Assembly (NCBI GenBank): GCA_902551155.1
Contig: CACDBG010000011.1
Span: 1-45,090 of the forward strand
Length of the DNA: 45,090 bases
Source: an uncultured Verrucomicrobiota bacterium
GTDB taxonomy: Bacteria > Verrucomicrobiota > Verrucomicrobiia > Limisphaerales > UBA1100
Direction: 5' to 3'
Positions 27,152-35,633 of the stretch are shown here, in pieces. A model generated the notes under the pieces. That model saw only the letters and a list, made by a program, of their open reading frames with translations. It had not been told where the DNA came from and did not search any database. Position numbers and translations under genes: made by a program. Each line of letters begins with the position of its first letter. Within the stretch, counting starts at the first letter, position 1.

Positions 27152-29689
27152 ATGAAATGTTTTGTTACCACTTTATTGCTCTGCCTAGGGTTTATTCTCG
27201 AAGCCCAATCCGTTTCAGATTCTGCCACGCCTGTACGGAATATTTCAGCGCCGAAAGATTTCCGAGTGGAGCTACTCTACTCCGTGCCGAAGCCCCAACA
27301 AGGGTCTTGGGTGGCGATGTGCAATGATGACAAAGGGCGAATCATTGTAAGCGACCAGTTTGGAGGATTGTATCGATTCACACCGCCGGCTCCGGGTAAA
27401 AAATTAAAATCAGAGGACATTGAACCTATTCCAGCAAAAATTCGTGCCGCTAACGGGTTGCTCTGGGCAAATGGTGGACTCTACGTAGCGGTGAACGATT
27501 ACGAACGTAAGTTTCCCAGCGGCTTATATCGAGTAACTGATTCAAATGGGGATGACAAGTTGGACAAGGTGATGTTGCTACGCGAGATGTTTGCGCGAGG
27601 TGATCACGGAGTACACGCCATTTTGTCTGGCCCGAACGATTCCCTTTACCTTATTACCGGAAATAACACCACGCCGCTTAAGACACAGACTTCACGTGTC
27701 CCATTGCATTGGGGCGAAGATCATCTGTTACCACGTATGCCTGATGGGCGTGGTCATAACCGCGATCGACTTGCTCCTGGCGGCATCATTTATAAAATTT
27801 CTTCAGATGGCAAACAGTGGGAAATTGTCTCCTCAGGTTACCGCAATATTTATGATGGGGGGATAAATGCTGATGGTGAGTTATTCACTTACGACGCTGA
27901 CATGGAATATGACTTCAACACCTCATGGTATCGCCCCACGCGCATCAACCACGTTACCAGTGGCAGTATGTATGGCTGGCGAAATGGCACGGGAAAGCGA
28001 CCGGAGTTTTATCCTGACACACTACCAGCAACGGTGAATATCGGCCCGGGATCACCGACAGGTACCGTTTTCGGCTATGGCGCAAAATTTCCGGCCAAGT
28101 ATCAAAATGCCCTTTTCATTCTTGACTGGAGTTGGGGTAAGATTCATGCAGTCCACTTGGAACCTGTTGGCTCCAGCTACACAGGAACAAAAGAAACTTT
28201 CATTACCGGCAGCCCATTACCGGTAACGGACATTATTATTCACCCCAAAGATGGTGCAATGTATTTTACCACTGGTGGGCGCAAGGTGCAGTCCGGTGTG
28301 TATAGGGTGACCTATAACGGCAAAGAATCGACCGCGGACGCAGTGAAACGAACCTCAGGCCACGATCGCAACCTTAGACGTAAGCTAGAGCGTTTTCATG
28401 GCAAGCAACATAAGGACGCAGTGAACGAATCTTGGGCGCATTTGAACCACACTGACCGTTTCATACGCTGGGCTGCAATGACAGCGGTGATGCATCAGCC
28501 AGTTGCCCAGTGGCAGGAACGTGCGTTGACCGAAAAAAATCACAACAAGCGTGTATTGGCGCTGCTCGCGTTGTGCAAGGTAATAGGAGTCGACCCGAAA
28601 AATGCCACGGCAGAAGAACCAGCTTCTAAAGTTGATCCCGCACCGAGTGCGTCAATTTTCAAATCGCTCGGACAAGTCGATTGGTCAAAGCTTACGCACG
28701 CTGGCAAGCTCACGCTGGTGCGCACGTATCAGATCGCTCTCATCAGGCTGGGCGAAACTAATGCCGAGACGAAGAGCCGTATCATAAAGCATCTTGATCC
28801 AAATTTCCCCGCGTCAAACTTCGAGCAGAACTGGCTATTGTGTGAAACACTTGCCTATCTGCAAGCACCAAGCACAGCAGCCAAGGGCATCAAACTTTTG
28901 CAGAAGGCGGCCACGCAGGAAGAGCAAATCGAGTATGCTCGCTCGCTACGCATGCTGAAAGCGGGCTGGACTCTCAAGCTTCGCACGGCCTATTTCGAAT
29001 GGTTCCTGAAGGCAGCCAACTATCGCGGTGGCGCAAGTTTTAGTAAATTTATAGAATTTATCCGACGTGATGCCGAGGCCAGCTTGGATGACCAAAGCCG
29101 CAATCAATTGAAAAAACTTCTCGCTAAAAAACCGGAACAGAAATCTCCTTTCGAAGTTATGGCTCAAGCTATGATTGGTCGTAATTTTGTAAAGGAATGG
29201 AAATTGGAGGAACTCAGCTCAGCAGCCAAAACCAAGTTAAAGGAACGGAACTTTGAACGAGGGCGCAAGATGTTTGCTGCAGGTGGCTGCTTTGCTTGCC
29301 ACCGATTTGCCAATGAGGGCGGCATGACCGGACCTGATTTAACAGGCTCCGGCGGGCGTTATTCCGCTCATGATTTACTGGAACAAATCATTCATCCCAG
29401 TAAAGAAATCAATGAACAATTCGTACCGGTTAACGTAAAGATGAAAAGTGGTGAGACCGTTACGGGTGTAGTTGTCAACATGAATGGTGACCGGGTAACG
29501 GTGAATACCGACATGTTTAACCCTAATCAACGTGTTAATGTTAAACGGCAAGAAGTCGAGAGTATTGAGCCTTCAAAAGTTTCCCCCATGCCACCGGGAC
29601 TACTGAACCTAATGCAGGAAGATGAAGTCATGGATTTACTTGCCTATATTCTAAGCAGTGGAAACCCCAATCACTCGTTATTTAAATAA
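27152..29689 (+). CDS. Secreted propeller with HEAT-like region and C-terminal heme-binding domain
   Basis: An 845-residue exported protein (MKCFVTTLLLCLGFILEAQS). Residues about 30-390 are a glucose/sorbosone dehydrogenase-like propeller (FRVELLYSVPKPQQGSWVAM, NGLLWANGGLYVAVND, DHGVHAILSGPNDSLYLITG, GGIIYKISSDG). Residues about 400-690 are helical and repeat-like. Residues about 700-845 are the Pirellula/Verrucomicrobium heme-binding domain with GGCFACHRF (C713, C716, H717), GMTGPDLTGSGGRY and HPSKEINEQF. The type is widespread in PVC bacteria and is thought to oxidise sugars or alcohols outside the cytoplasm with heme as acceptor. The ABC-importer gene starts 21 bases later. Confidence 0.92.
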   Translation: MKCFVTTLLLCLGFILEAQSVSDSATPVRNISAPKDFRVELLYSVPKPQQGSWVAMCNDDKGRIIVSDQFGGLYRFTPPAPGKKLKSEDIEPIPAKIRAANGLLWANGGLYVAVNDYERKFPSGLYRVTDSNGDDKLDKVMLLREMFARGDHGVHAILSGPNDSLYLITGNNTTPLKTQTSRVPLHWGEDHLLPRMPDGRGHNRDRLAPGGIIYKISSDGKQWEIVSSGYRNIYDGGINADGELFTYDADMEYDFNTSWYRPTRINHVTSGSMYGWRNGTGKRPEFYPDTLPATVNIGPGSPTGTVFGYGAKFPAKYQNALFILDWSWGKIHAVHLEPVGSSYTGTKETFITGSPLPVTDIIIHPKDGAMYFTTGGRKVQSGVYRVTYNGKESTADAVKRTSGHDRNLRRKLERFHGKQHKDAVNESWAHLNHTDRFIRWAAMTAVMHQPVAQWQERALTEKNHNKRVLALLALCKVIGVDPKNATAEEPASKVDPAPSASIFKSLGQVDWSKLTHAGKLTLVRTYQIALIRLGETNAETKSRIIKHLDPNFPASNFEQNWLLCETLAYLQAPSTAAKGIKLLQKAATQEEQIEYARSLRMLKAGWTLKLRTAYFEWFLKAANYRGGASFSKFIEFIRRDAEASLDDQSRNQLKKLLAKKPEQKSPFEVMAQAMIGRNFVKEWKLEELSSAAKTKLKERNFERGRKMFAAGGCFACHRFANEGGMTGPDLTGSGGRYSAHDLLEQIIHPSKEINEQFVPVNVKMKSGETVTGVVVNMNGDRVTVNTDMFNPNQRVNVKRQEVESIEPSKVSPMPPGLLNLMQEDEVMDLLAYILSSGNPNHSLFK

Positions 29690-29710
29690 AATCTTAACTC
29701 TATTACTATT

Positions 29711-30658
29711 GTGAAAAAAATTCTCACCTTACTACCAGTAATTCTACTGACCACATGGCTGGGGTGCGGCGGCAAGCAAGAGGTCCGTAAACCTACTATC
29801 GCCTACACTCCACTCACACTTTCCAACCCGTTCTTCAAAGTGATAGGAGAACACATCAAAGCTGAAGCTGAAAAAAACGGCTATGAAACATTGATGGTCG
29901 ATCCAGATATGGACGTAAAAAAACAATCTGACCAAATCGATGATTTCATCGCAAAAAATGTAACTGCCATTATTCTGGTCCCCTGTGATCGTCTATCGGT
30001 GGGGCCCGCCGTGCAGGCTGCCAATAAAGCGGGTATTCCCGTTTTTACAGTGGATGCAAAGTGTGCCGCCCAAGGGGCGAAGATCGAAGGTCACGTTGGC
30101 ACCGACAACTTCCAAGGAGGGGAGCTCGCCGGGAAAGCCATGATTAATGCCCTGGGGGAAAAAGGGGGCAAAGTGCTTATTCTCGATTTTAAAAAAGCCA
30201 ACTCCTGTGTGTTACGCGTAGCTGGTTTTAAAAAGATAATCGATGCCCACAACAAGAAAGCCGAAGGGAAAATTGAAGTCGTTTCTGAACTAGATGGAAA
30301 TGGAGATCGTACCAAAGGCTATCAATCCACCGCCGATGCCCTGCAAGCACATGAAGATCTGGATGCAATCTTCGCCATCAACGATCCCTCTGCCCTCGGA
30401 GCCTATACCGCAGTAAAGGAAGCAAAACGTGAAAACAAAATTAAAATCATCGGGTTTGATGGTCAACTCGATGGCAAACAAGCCATCAAGGATGGTAAAA
30501 TATATGCCGACCCTATTCAACACCCCGATAAAATGGGTAAACAAATTGTTCAACTCATCGTCAAATACCAAGCAGGTGAAAGCTTTGATCCCGAGACGCT
30601 TATCCCTGCCACCCTCTACACCAAAACTGAGGCCGATCAGGATCCTGAACTGAAATAA
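29711..30658 (+). CDS. Sugar ABC importer, substrate-binding lipoprotein (RbsB-like)
   Basis: A 315-residue protein starting at a GTG (29711), with a lipoprotein signal (LLTTWLGC, lipid attachment at C19). The mature part is a Peripla_BP_4 domain: PTIAYTPLTLSNPFFKVIGE, DQIDDFIAKNVTAIILVPCD, KAGIPVFTVDAKC, GHVGTDNFQGGELAGKAM and DLDAIFAINDPSALGAYTAV. It captures a sugar, probably a monosaccharide or sugar alcohol, in the periplasm and hands it to the permease. ATPase and permease genes follow with gaps of three bases and an overlap. The short distance to the upstream heme propeller suggests one transcript. Confidence 0.93.
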   Translation: MKKILTLLPVILLTTWLGCGGKQEVRKPTIAYTPLTLSNPFFKVIGEHIKAEAEKNGYETLMVDPDMDVKKQSDQIDDFIAKNVTAIILVPCDRLSVGPAVQAANKAGIPVFTVDAKCAAQGAKIEGHVGTDNFQGGELAGKAMINALGEKGGKVLILDFKKANSCVLRVAGFKKIIDAHNKKAEGKIEVVSELDGNGDRTKGYQSTADALQAHEDLDAIFAINDPSALGAYTAVKEAKRENKIKIIGFDGQLDGKQAIKDGKIYADPIQHPDKMGKQIVQLIVKYQAGESFDPETLIPATLYTKTEADQDPELK

Positions 30659-30661
30659 TTC

Positions 30662-32176
30662 ATGGCGGATGCCGCCCAAAAGCCGTTGCTCAAAATGCAC
30701 GGCATCAGCAAAGCCTTTCCCGGCGTCCAGGCACTGAATAAGGTGGCCCTTACACTATTCGGTGGCGAAGTACTGGCTCTGCTCGGTGAAAACGGGGCCG
30801 GTAAAAGTACCCTGATTAAAATTCTCGGAGGAGCGCAGCAGCAGGATAAGGGAACCATTGAAATTAATGGGAATTCAGTGCAACTAAACAACCCCCAAAG
30901 CTCTCAAGCTGAGGGCATTGGAATCATCTATCAGGAGTTTAACTTAGTACCCGGTTTAACGGCCCGAGAGAATATTTTTCTCGGGCAGGAACCTTCCAGT
31001 GTTTGCTTTATTCCACGAGTGCAAGAGGAAGAAAAGTCTCGAGAATTGTTCGCACGAATCGGGGTGGAAATTAATCCTAACACACTTTGCTCTGAGCTCA
31101 CTGTGGCTCAGCAGCAAGTTGTCGAGATTGCCAAAGCACTAGCACAAGATGCAAAGATCATTGTGATGGATGAACCTACAGCTGCACTCACCCAGCGCGA
31201 AGTGCAAGGACTGTTGAAGATCGTCCGGGAATTACGCATACAAGGTATTGGAATCATCTACATCAGTCATCGACTTGATGAAATTGATGCCATTGCTGAC
31301 CGGGTAACTGTCTTACGTGATGGCGAACATATAGCCACTCGGGATAAACCCAAACTACACCGTAGTGAAATGATTGAACTAATGGTAGGTCGTAGCCTGG
31401 ACAAGGAATTCCCATCACGGGAATGCATTCCCGGTCCGGCACGTTTAACTGTAAGGAATCTCATGCGAAGCAATACGGTGCGTAATGTCACATTTAAATT
31501 ACACGCTGGAGAAATCGTTGGGCTTACTGGATTGGTCGGAGCGGGCCGCACAGAAACAGCACGCATGATCTTTGGGGCGGACCCTAAAGATAGTGGGGTT
31601 ATTGAACTGGACGAAAAGCGTATTTATGCCAACTCTCCACGTGATGCCATTAGGCAAGGAATCTGCCTGCTTACTGAGGATCGCAAGTCGCAGGGATTGG
31701 TGCTCGGGCAAACGGTTCAGGAAAACTTTGGCCTCCCTAATCTGAAACAATTTACCCAAACAGGCCTCATCAATCGCTCTAAGGAAAGGGATGCTTTCGC
31801 TAAATTCGTGAATCAGATTCCGATCAAAATTGCTGATCATAAGCAATCGGCCCAGACTCTCTCTGGAGGCAATCAACAAAAAGTCGTTCTGGCCAAGTGG
31901 CTTCAACGTAATGCGGAAGTCATTATTTTCGATGAACCCACGCGTGGTATTGATGTGGGAGCCAAATATGAAATCTACCAGCTCATTCATCAACTTGCCG
32001 ATGAGGGCAAGGCTATCCTCATGATTAGCTCTGAACTTCCTGAAATTCTCGGAATGAGCGATCGTATTCTGGTAATGAATGAGGGCAAAATAACCGGTGA
32101 GATAACCGAGGTTTCTTCAGCCACTCAGGAAGACATTATGAAACTGGCAACCCAACGGGAAGAAATAGCGGCATGA
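30662..32176 (+). CDS. Sugar ABC importer, tandem ATPase (RbsA-like)
   Basis: A 504-residue protein with two ABC cassettes. The first has Walker A GENGAGKST, signature SELTVAQQQVVEIAKAL and Walker B IIVMDEPTAALT. The second has the degenerate Walker A LVGAGRTETAR usual for this family, signature LSGGNQQKVVLAKWL and Walker B VIIFDEPTRGIDVG. This arrangement is specific to the ribose/xylose/galactose carbohydrate importers (CUT2). The ATG lies three bases after the binding-protein gene, and the permease ATG overlaps the stop by four bases. Substrate cannot be told from the ATPase. Confidence 0.96.
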   Translation: MADAAQKPLLKMHGISKAFPGVQALNKVALTLFGGEVLALLGENGAGKSTLIKILGGAQQQDKGTIEINGNSVQLNNPQSSQAEGIGIIYQEFNLVPGLTARENIFLGQEPSSVCFIPRVQEEEKSRELFARIGVEINPNTLCSELTVAQQQVVEIAKALAQDAKIIVMDEPTAALTQREVQGLLKIVRELRIQGIGIIYISHRLDEIDAIADRVTVLRDGEHIATRDKPKLHRSEMIELMVGRSLDKEFPSRECIPGPARLTVRNLMRSNTVRNVTFKLHAGEIVGLTGLVGAGRTETARMIFGADPKDSGVIELDEKRIYANSPRDAIRQGICLLTEDRKSQGLVLGQTVQENFGLPNLKQFTQTGLINRSKERDAFAKFVNQIPIKIADHKQSAQTLSGGNQQKVVLAKWLQRNAEVIIFDEPTRGIDVGAKYEIYQLIHQLADEGKAILMISSELPEILGMSDRILVMNEGKITGEITEVSSATQEDIMKLATQREEIAA

Positions 32177-33510
32177 AATCAAAGTTGGATGCCAGAAAGC
32201 TATTGTCGAAGTACGGCAATGTCCTCGTACTCCTCCTTCTTTGCGCCTTCATCAGCATAATAACTCTGGAAGAACAATCCCCCCGTAGCCCTGCAGCCGC
32301 TAAACAACTGGCTAAAAATATAGCACGATCCAACTCTAAGGGCGCCAACGTGATCGTGTTGGTGCGTAGGGGAAAAGATCAGCAGGAGTTTGCAGACACA
32401 CTGAAAGACGCGCTCACTAACACAGGACTCAATGTTTCTGAGTCCATCGTTGGAACCCCAAGGGATGCCAGAATCGCTCTGAAAAAACAAACTACAACGA
32501 TTGCAGCCATTGCTGCTGATAACCACATGGCCACATTCTGTGCAGATCAATTACCTAACCTCGGTAAAACAATCACTGCCTTAAGTAAGACAACCGTTTT
32601 TCAACCTCAAAAACACAAGTGGCCCAATTTTTTAAAAAAAGAAAACCTGCTAAATGTACTCAAGCAAATTTCAGTCGTAGCCATTATTGCCATTGGCATG
32701 ACCATGGTGATCATCACTGCAGGCATTGACTTATCAGTAGGCAGCTTAATTGCTTTCAGCGGCGTCATCACCGCTCTATCCATCCAGCAACTCTCTGGCA
32801 ACGCTGATCCTGCCATCGGGCACCTCTTATTAGGCAGTGCTGCAGGGATTCTTGTTTGCGCAATTATTGGGATGGGCACCGGCAGCCTAGTTACACTTTT
32901 TAACATTCCTGCTTTTATCGTAACACTGGGAGTCATGTTTATTGCTAAAGGATTGGCATTTATCTTTTCCCAATCAGCACCCGTACCGGTTGGCAATGAA
33001 AGCTTCGCCTGGCTAGGAAGAGGTTCTGACCTGATGGGACTCCCCAATTCGGTTGTGCTTATGCTTGTGCTATACGGCATTGCCCACGTGGTCATGACTC
33101 ACACCTCAATCGGCCGTTACATCTACGCAGTAGGCGGCAATCCCGAAGCGGCGCGGCTATCGGGAGTCCCTGTAAAATGGGTGCTGGTTTTCGTTTATAC
33201 CTTGTGCGGACTGCTGGCTGGTTTGGGTGGAGTCATGGAAGCTTCTCTACACATAACAGGTGACCCCAAGTCCGGAACCTTGGTCGAACTACAGGTAATT
33301 GCAGCAGTAGTGGTTGGAGGCACCAGTCTAGCCGGTGGTCATGGGAAAATATTCGGCACGCTGGTAGGAGCACTGATTATCGGTGTTATCCGAAACGGAA
33401 TGAACCTGACTGGAGTAGAGGCTCACATGCAAAGTGTTGTCTACGGCGTTGTAATTCTAATCGCAGTGATGGTCGATCAGCTCAAAAACCGAGCCCAAAA
33501 GAGCAACTAA
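32173..33510 (+). CDS. Sugar ABC importer permease (RbsC-like) with inserted periplasmic domain
   Basis: A 445-residue membrane protein, about 120 residues longer than usual RbsC proteins. The first membrane helix (about residues 16-32) is followed by an extra segment, about 34-146, with no membrane helix and an alpha/beta look (KGANVIVLVRRGKD, then an amphipathic helix and VSESIVGTP). The normal fold resumes at NFLKKENLLNVLKQIS, with IIAIGMTMVIITAGIDLSVGS and later YAVGGNPEAARLSGVPV and VVVGGTSLAGGHG, the CUT2 permease marks. Topology would put the insert in the periplasm. It overlaps the ATPase gene by four bases and its stop meets the end of the convergent phzF-like gene. Confidence 0.93.
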   Translation: MKSKLDARKLLSKYGNVLVLLLLCAFISIITLEEQSPRSPAAAKQLAKNIARSNSKGANVIVLVRRGKDQQEFADTLKDALTNTGLNVSESIVGTPRDARIALKKQTTTIAAIAADNHMATFCADQLPNLGKTITALSKTTVFQPQKHKWPNFLKKENLLNVLKQISVVAIIAIGMTMVIITAGIDLSVGSLIAFSGVITALSIQQLSGNADPAIGHLLLGSAAGILVCAIIGMGTGSLVTLFNIPAFIVTLGVMFIAKGLAFIFSQSAPVPVGNESFAWLGRGSDLMGLPNSVVLMLVLYGIAHVVMTHTSIGRYIYAVGGNPEAARLSGVPVKWVLVFVYTLCGLLAGLGGVMEASLHITGDPKSGTLVELQVIAAVVVGGTSLAGGHGKIFGTLVGALIIGVIRNGMNLTGVEAHMQSVVYGVVILIAVMVDQLKNRAQKSN

Positions 33511-34296
33511 GCCAATTCTCCGTGCATCACGGTAACGGCTTGGCCAAATAACTTAACCCGATCACCCATATATTTAACTTTTACCTTGCCCCCCCCGGCG
33601 CGATGCCTGAAAACCAATCATTTCTTTTTTGCCCAACTTCTCTGCCCAGTAGGGTGCTAACGCACAATGAGCTGACCCAGTTACAGGGTCTTCTTGGACA
33701 CCGGTAGCCGGAGCAAAAAAACGCGACAAAAAATCATATTCCGGAATATCGGACTGGACGGTGACTATAAACCCGCGAACGGGAAGCCTGCTCAATCCCA
33801 CATAATCCGGATTCAGCTCACTTAGTTCTCCGAAATCGTTCAACTCAATCAATAAGTCAAAGCGGCTTTGACCAACATACTTTGGAACAATTCCAATGAG
33901 GTCGGATAACTCCAATGGCGGTTCTGCAGGAACTACAGGCGTCGAAGGAAAATCCAATTCAACCCAACCATTCAGTAGTTTTGCTGTTAGTAATCCACTG
34001 CGGGTGTGAAAACGCACAGTGTCACTTCGCTCCAAGCACCCACTATTCCAGAGTACATGCGCACTAGCCAGCGTAGCATGCCCACATAAATCCACTTCGG
34101 TAGTGGGAGTAAACCAACGAAGTCCAAAGCCCTTACTTTGCGGCAAAATAAAAGCTGTCTCTGAGAGATTCATCTCAGCGGCAACTGACTGCATCCATTC
34201 CACCTCTGCCTCCTCTTCGAGCAAACAGACTGCCGCAGGATTACCAGTAAAAGCTTTGGCTGCGAATGCGTCGATCTGATAAAATGGAATCCCCAA
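33507..34296 (-). pseudogene. PhzF-like isomerase gene with a frameshift in a C8 run
   Basis: The first 235 or so residues are a PhzF-family protein (fold related to diaminopimelate epimerase): QIDAFAAKAFTGNPAAVCLL, NLSETAFIL with the catalytic glutamate, DLCGHATLASAHVL and EDPVTGSAHCALAPYW. As given, the frame turns to RRGGQGKS and stops at 33574. Taking one base out of the eight-C run at 33589-33596 restores a normal C-terminus (KVKVKYMGDRVKLFGQA, then VTVMHGELA) ending at 33507, for 262 residues, a usual length. So it is one frameshift away from intact: a sequencing error, a phase-variable tract or a fresh mutation. It is the last gene of a minus-strand operon. Confidence 0.85.
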
Positions 34297-34312
34297 TTAA
34301 AACTCCTTTATA

Positions 34313-35593
34313 CTATTCTGATTTTGGAAATGGGTCGGATTCAGACTTTTCATCGACTTTAGTTTTCCGATTGGCACGTAGCGCGTCAATCTCTTTAGCA
34401 ACCGTATCAACCTCAGTCTTTGTGGCCTGAATCCCAAAAGTAATTGAAAAACTTCGCGATTGATCAGGATCCAATTTACTTACTCTTCCCTTGGCGCGTT
34501 CCCATTTCCGGTTGTGTGGGAAACTCGTACCGGGCTCGAGACCGGTGACGTATCCGTCGGTTTTTGCAACGGTGTTTTTCCATTGAGTAAGATACGGCAA
34601 CTCCTTTAGTGACCAATTCATGGATACTGCACGATTACCTTTGGCGTTTTGTAATTGGATGGTTGTTCGGCCGGATTTATCTGCATAAGGAAAGATTTGA
34701 TAAACCTCCTCCACAAACCCTGATTTGGGTGCGGCATAGGTGTCCCACTGGCTTACTGCCTTGGCCGCATGATCGTTAAACGGCGCCACACGCTCAGCAG
34801 CCGCCACCAACTTGGCCCCTTTTTGTAGTAAAGGCGAACCGTAGTTGGCGTGGTAGATAAGCATAAACTCCTGCGGCTCGGAACCGCGGTTAGTCAGGGT
34901 ATCACTAATGGTAAAACTATTAGAACCGGGCTCGGTGCTGATCTCTGTCCAAAGCTCCAGTTTTGGCCCAAAGAATACTCGCTCATCGACACGACCACGA
35001 ACACGAATGGTATGTGGAGCTTTTTCATCAACCGTTACTATGACTTCACTGGCGGGGATATTGGATATCTTACCGTGCAGTGTAAGATCCATCTCCCCCT
35101 TGGCGCCGGTATTGGTAATAAATTCGTCCTTACCCGGATGACCTGCATATTCAAGCCCGCAACGAGCCAGCCATTCATTGAACCCTTCAATCCAACCCAG
35201 TCCCCCGCGACTCTCAAGATTGATGAACTTGGGATGCACCACTTCCTTAATTGGCGAATCCCAGCCCAGACGCACATCACCGAGGTTCACATCAAGAATT
35301 CCCATACCACGAGTGGGAATCACACGAAATTGAAGCGTTCCGTTATCCACCTCAATAATCTCAACTCCATCTTGTTTGCCACCGCGCAAAGTGTGTTTCT
35401 CGACCTTCCATTGCGCATCACCTTTATAACTTTGCAGATCACTTGCTTGCAGCCCATATTTATCTTCATTGAGGCTTTGATTGGAATCGGTAAGAACTTT
35501 TTCAGATGCGGTAGGCGGTGCGGCAGGAGAACAACCGATTGCGGCAATAAATGCCACCGAAAGTATTGAGAAAATAAAAACTGGGGTACGCAT
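34313..35593 (-). CDS. DUF4432 family lipoprotein (aldose 1-epimerase-like)
   Basis: A 426-residue protein. The ATG at 35593 gives a lipoprotein signal (MRTPVFIFSILSVAFIAAIGC); the frame is open further upstream but would overlap the permease gene. The mature part follows the DUF4432 galactose-mutarotase-like pattern: GTLQFRVIPTRGMGILDVNLG, GWIEGFNEWLARCGLEYAG, MDLTLHGKISNIPASEV, and FMLIYHANYGSPLL. The C-terminal 40 residues are charged and probably disordered. It likely binds or epimerises a sugar at the membrane surface. It sits 41 bases after the permease gene and 16 before the phzF-like gene. Confidence 0.88.
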   Translation of the reverse strand: MRTPVFIFSILSVAFIAAIGCSPAAPPTASEKVLTDSNQSLNEDKYGLQASDLQSYKGDAQWKVEKHTLRGGKQDGVEIIEVDNGTLQFRVIPTRGMGILDVNLGDVRLGWDSPIKEVVHPKFINLESRGGLGWIEGFNEWLARCGLEYAGHPGKDEFITNTGAKGEMDLTLHGKISNIPASEVIVTVDEKAPHTIRVRGRVDERVFFGPKLELWTEISTEPGSNSFTISDTLTNRGSEPQEFMLIYHANYGSPLLQKGAKLVAAAERVAPFNDHAAKAVSQWDTYAAPKSGFVEEVYQIFPYADKSGRTTIQLQNAKGNRAVSMNWSLKELPYLTQWKNTVAKTDGYVTGLEPGTSFPHNRKWERAKGRVSKLDPDQSRSFSITFGIQATKTEVDTVAKEIDALRANRKTKVDEKSESDPFPKSE

Positions 35594-35633
35594 AAACCAA
35601 TGACGCCGCACAGAACGCTCCTCGGCAAGCAAA

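Noticed and set aside
34850-35569. Plus-strand open frame of 239 codons
   Set aside because: It lies wholly antisense to the DUF4432 gene, whose protein has clear family motifs, and its own translation resembles nothing.
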